Source of the DNA: Leishmania infantum JPCM5
Lineage: Eukaryota; Euglenozoa; Kinetoplastea; Trypanosomatida; Trypanosomatidae
Direction of reading: 5' to 3'
Assembly (NCBI RefSeq): GCF_000002875.2
Contig: NC_009420.2
Coordinates: 2,418,320 to 2,482,319 of the forward strand
Length of the DNA stretch: 64,000 nt
The first letter of the stretch is position 1; each line of letters opens with the position of its first letter. Shown one piece after another: positions 60,100 through 64,000 of this stretch. The notes beneath the pieces were generated by a model. The model searched no databases. It was not told where the DNA came from and saw only the letters and a program-made list of their open reading frames with translations. A program made the translations under genes and the position numbers.

Positions 60100-61698
60100 T
60101 CAATACTCGCGGTATTGAAGAAGAGTTCCGATATGATCGCTGTCGAGCTGTTTTGAATCAAACCGTTTGCGCCCAAAGCGGGGTACGCCCTCATGGGTCT
60201 GCCCGGGCCTTGTGGCCGCTGCGAGGGCGTCGATGTGTGTGCTAGTGTCTATGCTCGCGGAGTGCTTTTCGTGTGTCGCCGGTGACGGCCCCACTGTTGC
60301 TGCTGAGCCCGCCCCGCGTGAAGGCGCCTCGTACGGCTGAGAGTAGATCAGGTCCCGTGCCGCACTTGACTCGTGGTACGTGCGGCGGGAAATGGGTCGG
60401 CTAAAAGGCTCCTCGTCACGCAGAATACGTTCTAGTTCCGCGTCCTTGCGAGCGAGGGGGCGGTTCTCTGCTGGCATGGTGGGCGGCTTCGCCATGTCGG
60501 ACTCATCGACGATTTCTATGACCTCCACCTCAGGTTCGTCATTGGCCGCCACGCCGTGGCGGTGCGAGGGTGCCGAAGAAGCCGAATGGGGGTGACGCTG
60601 CCCGTGCTGGTGAGATCGATCGGGGGCTGCGGCCGTGTCCCGAGGATCAGAGCGAGTGATGATGTTGTAGACAGACTCCCCGGACGCACTCGGCGGTGGC
60701 AGGCCGACGCGTCGTAGCTCGTCGTCGAAGTCATCTGCACCGGCAGCCTCTGCGTAGTTCACCGCGTTTTCAACGGGATCAGCATAGCATCTGCCACCGT
60801 CATAGCGTTCAATACGCCGGTCCAGGTCCTCCTGGAGGCGGCGCATCTCTCGCTCTGCGACCGCGGCTGAGTGTGACGCCCTTCTGCGCTGCTCTTCCTG
60901 CTGTGCGATCTCGTCAAAGAGTCGACCAGACGGCGAGGCAGCGATGAAGACTGGCTTCTTCGCCTCTATGCCGTCGCCTGCCGTGGACGCCGGGGTGGCA
61001 CGCCAGCTGGCCCGTGAGAGGCATGACGTCGACGGACGCGATGCGGCCGCCGAGCTGAACGCGGAGGATGTCGTGGTGTCCGCCCGCTTCTGCAGTGCCT
61101 CATACCCTTCGCGCTGCAGCTCTCCAGGCCACTTGCGGCTGTCGATCTCGTACATGTCGATGCACAGCTCCCCATCCATGCTGATTACCACTTTCTGTTT
61201 CTTCATGGAAATGGTGGCGACGCCTGGCAGCGACAGCTGGAGCACGCGTCCGCGCGAAAGCCCCTCGCCAAGGTACAGAAAGAACTCTTTGAGCGCCGCG
61301 GAGGCAATGCGCGCGGGCACGCCACACACTGCTACAATGTCAGCCATGCTCACTCGCACATAGCCTTCCCCGCCAGGCCGCTCCAGTGGCACTTTGCCGG
61401 TGTCCACACCGTAACGATTTGCGTAGTTGAGGTTGATGCCAAAGCACAGCTTACGCGTTTTGTAGGGGTTTTGCTGCCGATCGCGCAGCAGAACGTACTC
61501 CTCGGTCCACAGCGCGCCGAATGGTGCGATTTGTACCGCGCTGCCGTCCAGGAGCAGGCGACGCGCCACTACCGCCACCGCCACCCAGACCTTCTCTAAC
61601 TCACTCAAGAGGAACACGCTCTTATCTGATGCGTTTTGCCCTGCGGCACACTCAGCGAGCGCCACGTTAGTCGTGATGGCCCCACGACTGCTCAACAT
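60100..61698 (-). CDS. CCDC81-like protein with N-terminal HU-fold domains
   Basis: The gene encodes 532 residues from the ATG at 61698. Residues 30-190 resemble the paired HU-type domains of the CCDC81 family: SELEKVWVAVAVVARRLLLD, then GSAVQIAPFGALWTEE, LCFGINLNYANRYGV, and after a gap VLQLSLPGVATISMKKQKVV. The rest is low complexity, with Ser/Ala-rich parts, a charged helix near 275-300 (QQEEQRRRASHSAAVAEREM) and an acidic patch near 400. CCDC81 proteins are linked to cilia and centrosomes, so a flagellar or basal-body role is likely. The HU fold resembles bacterial DNA-binding proteins, but in this family it is thought to bind proteins or microtubules. The assignment rests on pattern memory. 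Confidence 0.65.
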   Translation of the reverse strand: MLSSRGAITTNVALAECAAGQNASDKSVFLLSELEKVWVAVAVVARRLLLDGSAVQIAPFGALWTEEYVLLRDRQQNPYKTRKLCFGINLNYANRYGVDTGKVPLERPGGEGYVRVSMADIVAVCGVPARIASAALKEFFLYLGEGLSRGRVLQLSLPGVATISMKKQKVVISMDGELCIDMYEIDSRKWPGELQREGYEALQKRADTTTSSAFSSAAASRPSTSCLSRASWRATPASTAGDGIEAKKPVFIAASPSGRLFDEIAQQEEQRRRASHSAAVAEREMRRLQEDLDRRIERYDGGRCYADPVENAVNYAEAAGADDFDDELRRVGLPPPSASGESVYNIITRSDPRDTAAAPDRSHQHGQRHPHSASSAPSHRHGVAANDEPEVEVIEIVDESDMAKPPTMPAENRPLARKDAELERILRDEEPFSRPISRRTYHESSAARDLIYSQPYEAPSRGAGSAATVGPSPATHEKHSASIDTSTHIDALAAATRPGQTHEGVPRFGRKRFDSKQLDSDHIGTLLQYREY

Positions 61699-62690
61699 CT
61701 CGCTTGTGTGTCTCTCTGTGTATGCGTGTGTATGGTGCGTGCACTTGGCAGCGCGTTAATGTATTCGCCTGTGATCCCGTAAAGGAAATGTACGGCGGGA
61801 CGGGGTGGCTCTTTCTCTCCTTTTATTTTTCGTGTATTCGTGTGCTGTCGCACGCCGTCGCGGCGCACCGCTGAAATACAACGCTGCAGGGTAGAGGTAC
61901 AAAATGCCAATGTGAATAAGGGATGAAGGGGTTGGTGCATGCGTGCCGTGTGCGTGTGTGTGTGTATGGGAGGGGGAGGCGCAGTGAGGGGTTGGCGCGT
62001 CAAGATAGGCGTGAGCGCTTGCGTTTCTGGCTGTGTCTCAGTGAACGCGCACACTGTGCAGCCTCCGACGCGCGCGCAGTGGTACCCACACATGCATGCA
62101 CACATGAAAGAGCATAAAGAGCAGGGTCGGGAACAAGAAGCGAACACCGGTCCGTGTGAGTCGATAGAAGGGAAGAGAGGAAGCCGCGCGCCGCTTCAAC
62201 GGCAGCAAGGGTGAGTAAGCCGCAGAAGCGCCTGAGAAAACACCGCTGTTTCGCAAGAGTGGGCGAGTGCACGGCAGCAGGCGTTTCGGGATGATAAGAG
62301 GACGAGCTCGTACCTCTCGTGGGCCGGTAGCGTTCCTTTCTTCTCTATGGTCACCGAGGGTGCAAGTTATTGAAAGGAAAGAAAGGGCGGGCGAGACAGG
62401 AATGAAGGGAGAAGAGGGCAAAGGCAGGTAAGCAGTCACTCACGTGTAAGGGGTGATGGTGCAGGAAAGCAAGAGCAAAAAAAAAAGGAGTCAGCTTGGA
62501 GTGAGAAAGAAGGACTACATGGCGATGGAGTCAGAGGGGGGTTCGAGTGCCGGCGGGCACGGTTCACTGCCGTTTCAGGGCCGGTGAGGTGCGAAAGCAG
62601 CGCGCAGCGCTGCCATCCTTGGTTCTATGTACTCCATGTCACAGCAGGCTCCGCCTCAAGCGTTTGGTCGACGACCCGCTGCGCCGGCCA
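61699..62690. other. Intergenic region
   Basis: No gene. It includes a short TG repeat near 61953-61966, and the minus-strand pyrimidine tracts expected before the CCDC81-like gene. Confidence 0.5.
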
Positions 62691-63320
62691 TCACCTCTCG
62701 TCACTATTGTCGTAGAAGAGCGACGGCAGCTCTAGTGGGACGGAGCGGGTGGCCGGCGGTGGTCGCGGCGGGGGAGAGATGCGGGCGTCCTCCACCTCTC
62801 CCCCGCCGCGCTCCTGCGACATGCGGCGGGGCAGCGGGGCCACCCGTACCGTGGTGGTCGAGGAGACCTCCATCAACGTCTTGGCAATCCCCGCGGCCGC
62901 GGCGATGCCTCGCAGCAGTCCGATGCACACCTGTGCGCCATACTGAGTGAGCCCGGAGTTACAAATGGTCTGCACGTGACGTGCGACGACGGAGTCGATC
63001 ACGGGGAAGTATGTATCGACGAGGCTCGAAAAGAGCCTTTCGTAGACCTGCACCGCACCGAGAAAGCGATGATGCGAAAAGTACAGGGCTAGAGCGATGC
63101 GGGCGCATAGGTAAAGCCAGCGTATCGCGATAAAGGGGTAGAGAAACAGCACATCAGCCACCTCCAGAAGCCATGCAAAGATGAGCGTCAGCGTCACGTT
63201 TGTCACCTGCAGTGCATCGGGGTCTGGCGAGCGGCAGAGCTGCGCGCCGTAGATGACCGGCTGCACAAAGGAGAGGTACATGAGGTAGCCCCGCAAAAGA
63301 AACTCTAGCATTGTGTACAT
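62691..63320 (-). CDS. REEP/TB2/DP1/HVA22-type membrane protein
   Basis: I start at the ATG at 63320 (209 residues; a second ATG follows at 63311), because the longer frame begins with GTG. Two hydrophobic hairpin-like stretches follow a family pattern: GYLMYLSFVQPVIYGAQLCR with SPDPDALQ, then TLIFAWLLEVADVLFLYPFI, and a third, YLCARIALALYFSHHRFLGA. The block QVYERLFSSLVDTYFPVID matches the end of the TB2/DP1 domain. REEP and Yop1 proteins shape tubular ER. The last 50 residues are Pro/Arg-rich and likely cytosolic. On the minus strand, AGs after a C-rich stretch lie 15-40 nt upstream of the ATG. Confidence 0.7.
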   Translation of the reverse strand: MYTMLEFLLRGYLMYLSFVQPVIYGAQLCRSPDPDALQVTNVTLTLIFAWLLEVADVLFLYPFIAIRWLYLCARIALALYFSHHRFLGAVQVYERLFSSLVDTYFPVIDSVVARHVQTICNSGLTQYGAQVCIGLLRGIAAAAGIAKTLMEVSSTTTVRVAPLPRRMSQERGGGEVEDARISPPPRPPPATRSVPLELPSLFYDNSDER

Positions 63321-64000
63321 CCATGTAAAGGGTGCTGCGATGTCCGTGGGGGTGTGCTGTGGTGGAAGTAGTGGCACGGAGAACGAGGCTTCTTGCGGAT
63401 CATGCGCGTGCCTGATACGGGCACGACAACATGGCAGGGAAGTTTTTGTGTGTAGTTGCGGAGGCGCGAGATAGCGACTGAGGCCGATAGGGGGCGGGGG
63501 GGGGAAGGGGGTCCGGAGAGAGGAGGGTCAGAGCCAGGGCCAGGGGGCGAGCGGTGAAGGCAGGAGGTGCTGAGAGTAAACGGCAGGGCAGGCCGTCTCT
63601 TCCTGACTCGTCGCTGTACAGGAAGATGCCCTGTTAGCCAGAAGCGGCGTTGCCACCGTAGCTGGTCATGGGGTGTGCAGTTTGTGCGCCTTTCAGCGAC
63701 GCTGTGGCCAAAGTAACATACACACAGGTCGGACACAGGCAGGAAAGGAGTTCGAGGTCACCGGGGTCTGTGTACTGTCTCGCCCTCCTTGTTTCTCCAG
63801 TGGGGCAGCCAAGGTGTTTCATTGCCCTTCCAGGAGGTGTGCAAGGTCGATGGGGGGGGGCGACGAGAAGTGGAGGAGGCGGCAGCGGCGGCCGTGGATA
63901 GAAAAACAACAACAATACAGAACAGCCGAACGCATTAACAACCAACACCAACAACTGCCCCGCAGGACTAGACGTGGGAGGGGGACCACCAACTCCCTGC
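63321..64000. other. Right edge, intergenic
   Basis: No gene supported. It contains poly-G runs near 63495 and 63852, and CT-rich tracts on the minus strand. The upstream gene lies outside the window. Confidence 0.5.

Noticed and set aside
1..64000. CRISPR arrays, bacterial operons, rRNA genes, phage genes
   Set aside because: No regularly spaced repeats, Shine-Dalgarno-linked gene clusters or rRNA segments were seen. The window is a eukaryotic nuclear sequence.

Overview
The window looks like a trypanosomatid nuclear chromosome, most likely Leishmania or a close relative. The genes are intronless. All protein-coding genes that I can support (complete, partial or decayed) read on the minus strand, as in one polycistronic unit. 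Intergenic spaces are long and rich in pyrimidine tracts, GT/CA microsatellites and poly-C/poly-G runs. Several starts sit just behind a pyrimidine tract plus AG, the usual trans-splice acceptor. A decayed ingi/L1Tc-type retroposon and two copies of a short retroposon-like repeat fit the Leishmania DIRE/SIDER landscape. From memory, L. major TOR1 and MTHFR both lie near one end of chromosome 36, which fits this gene set; I could not check synteny.

Layout, left to right (opposite to transcription). 1-420: 5' part of a homocysteine S-methyltransferase gene, cut by the window edge. 1349-9190: a complete TOR kinase of the PIKK family. 9.2-19.7 kb: 10.5 kb with no host gene, holding an antisense, heavily frameshifted non-LTR retroposon (about 10.79-14.15 kb) and the first short repeat (16.17-16.74 kb). 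19.7-20.5 kb: a PEX11-family glycosomal membrane protein. 22.1-34.6 kb: a giant HECT ubiquitin ligase with LamG-like and SPRY domains. 34.7-42.9 kb: a visibly AT-richer island with a small cyclin-like gene, a 76-residue membrane protein, an acidic hypothetical protein, a doubtful mini-gene, a decayed coiled-coil gene and a PARN-type deadenylase.

43.0-44.25 kb: four tRNA genes (Cys, Leu, initiator Met, Pro) on both strands. 44.5-63.3 kb: TMA16, the second copy of the short repeat (45.66-46.24 kb), a TBC-domain protein with FG repeats and a zinc ribbon, a RIB72/EFHC-type axonemal protein, methylenetetrahydrofolate reductase, NSA2, a short hypothetical protein, a CCDC81-like HU-domain protein and a REEP/TB2/DP1-type membrane protein.

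As in other trypanosomatids, neighbours are not functional operons. Some themes recur: methionine/folate metabolism (homocysteine methyltransferase and MTHFR), 60S assembly (TMA16, NSA2), flagellum (RIB72, CCDC81-like), and growth or mRNA control (TOR, PARN, cyclin-like). I found no clearly new multi-gene system. The items most worth checking are the nearly identical direct repeats bracketing about 29 kb, the AT-rich island with its decayed gene, the FG-TBC-zinc protein, and the tryptophan at the rapamycin-contact position of TOR.
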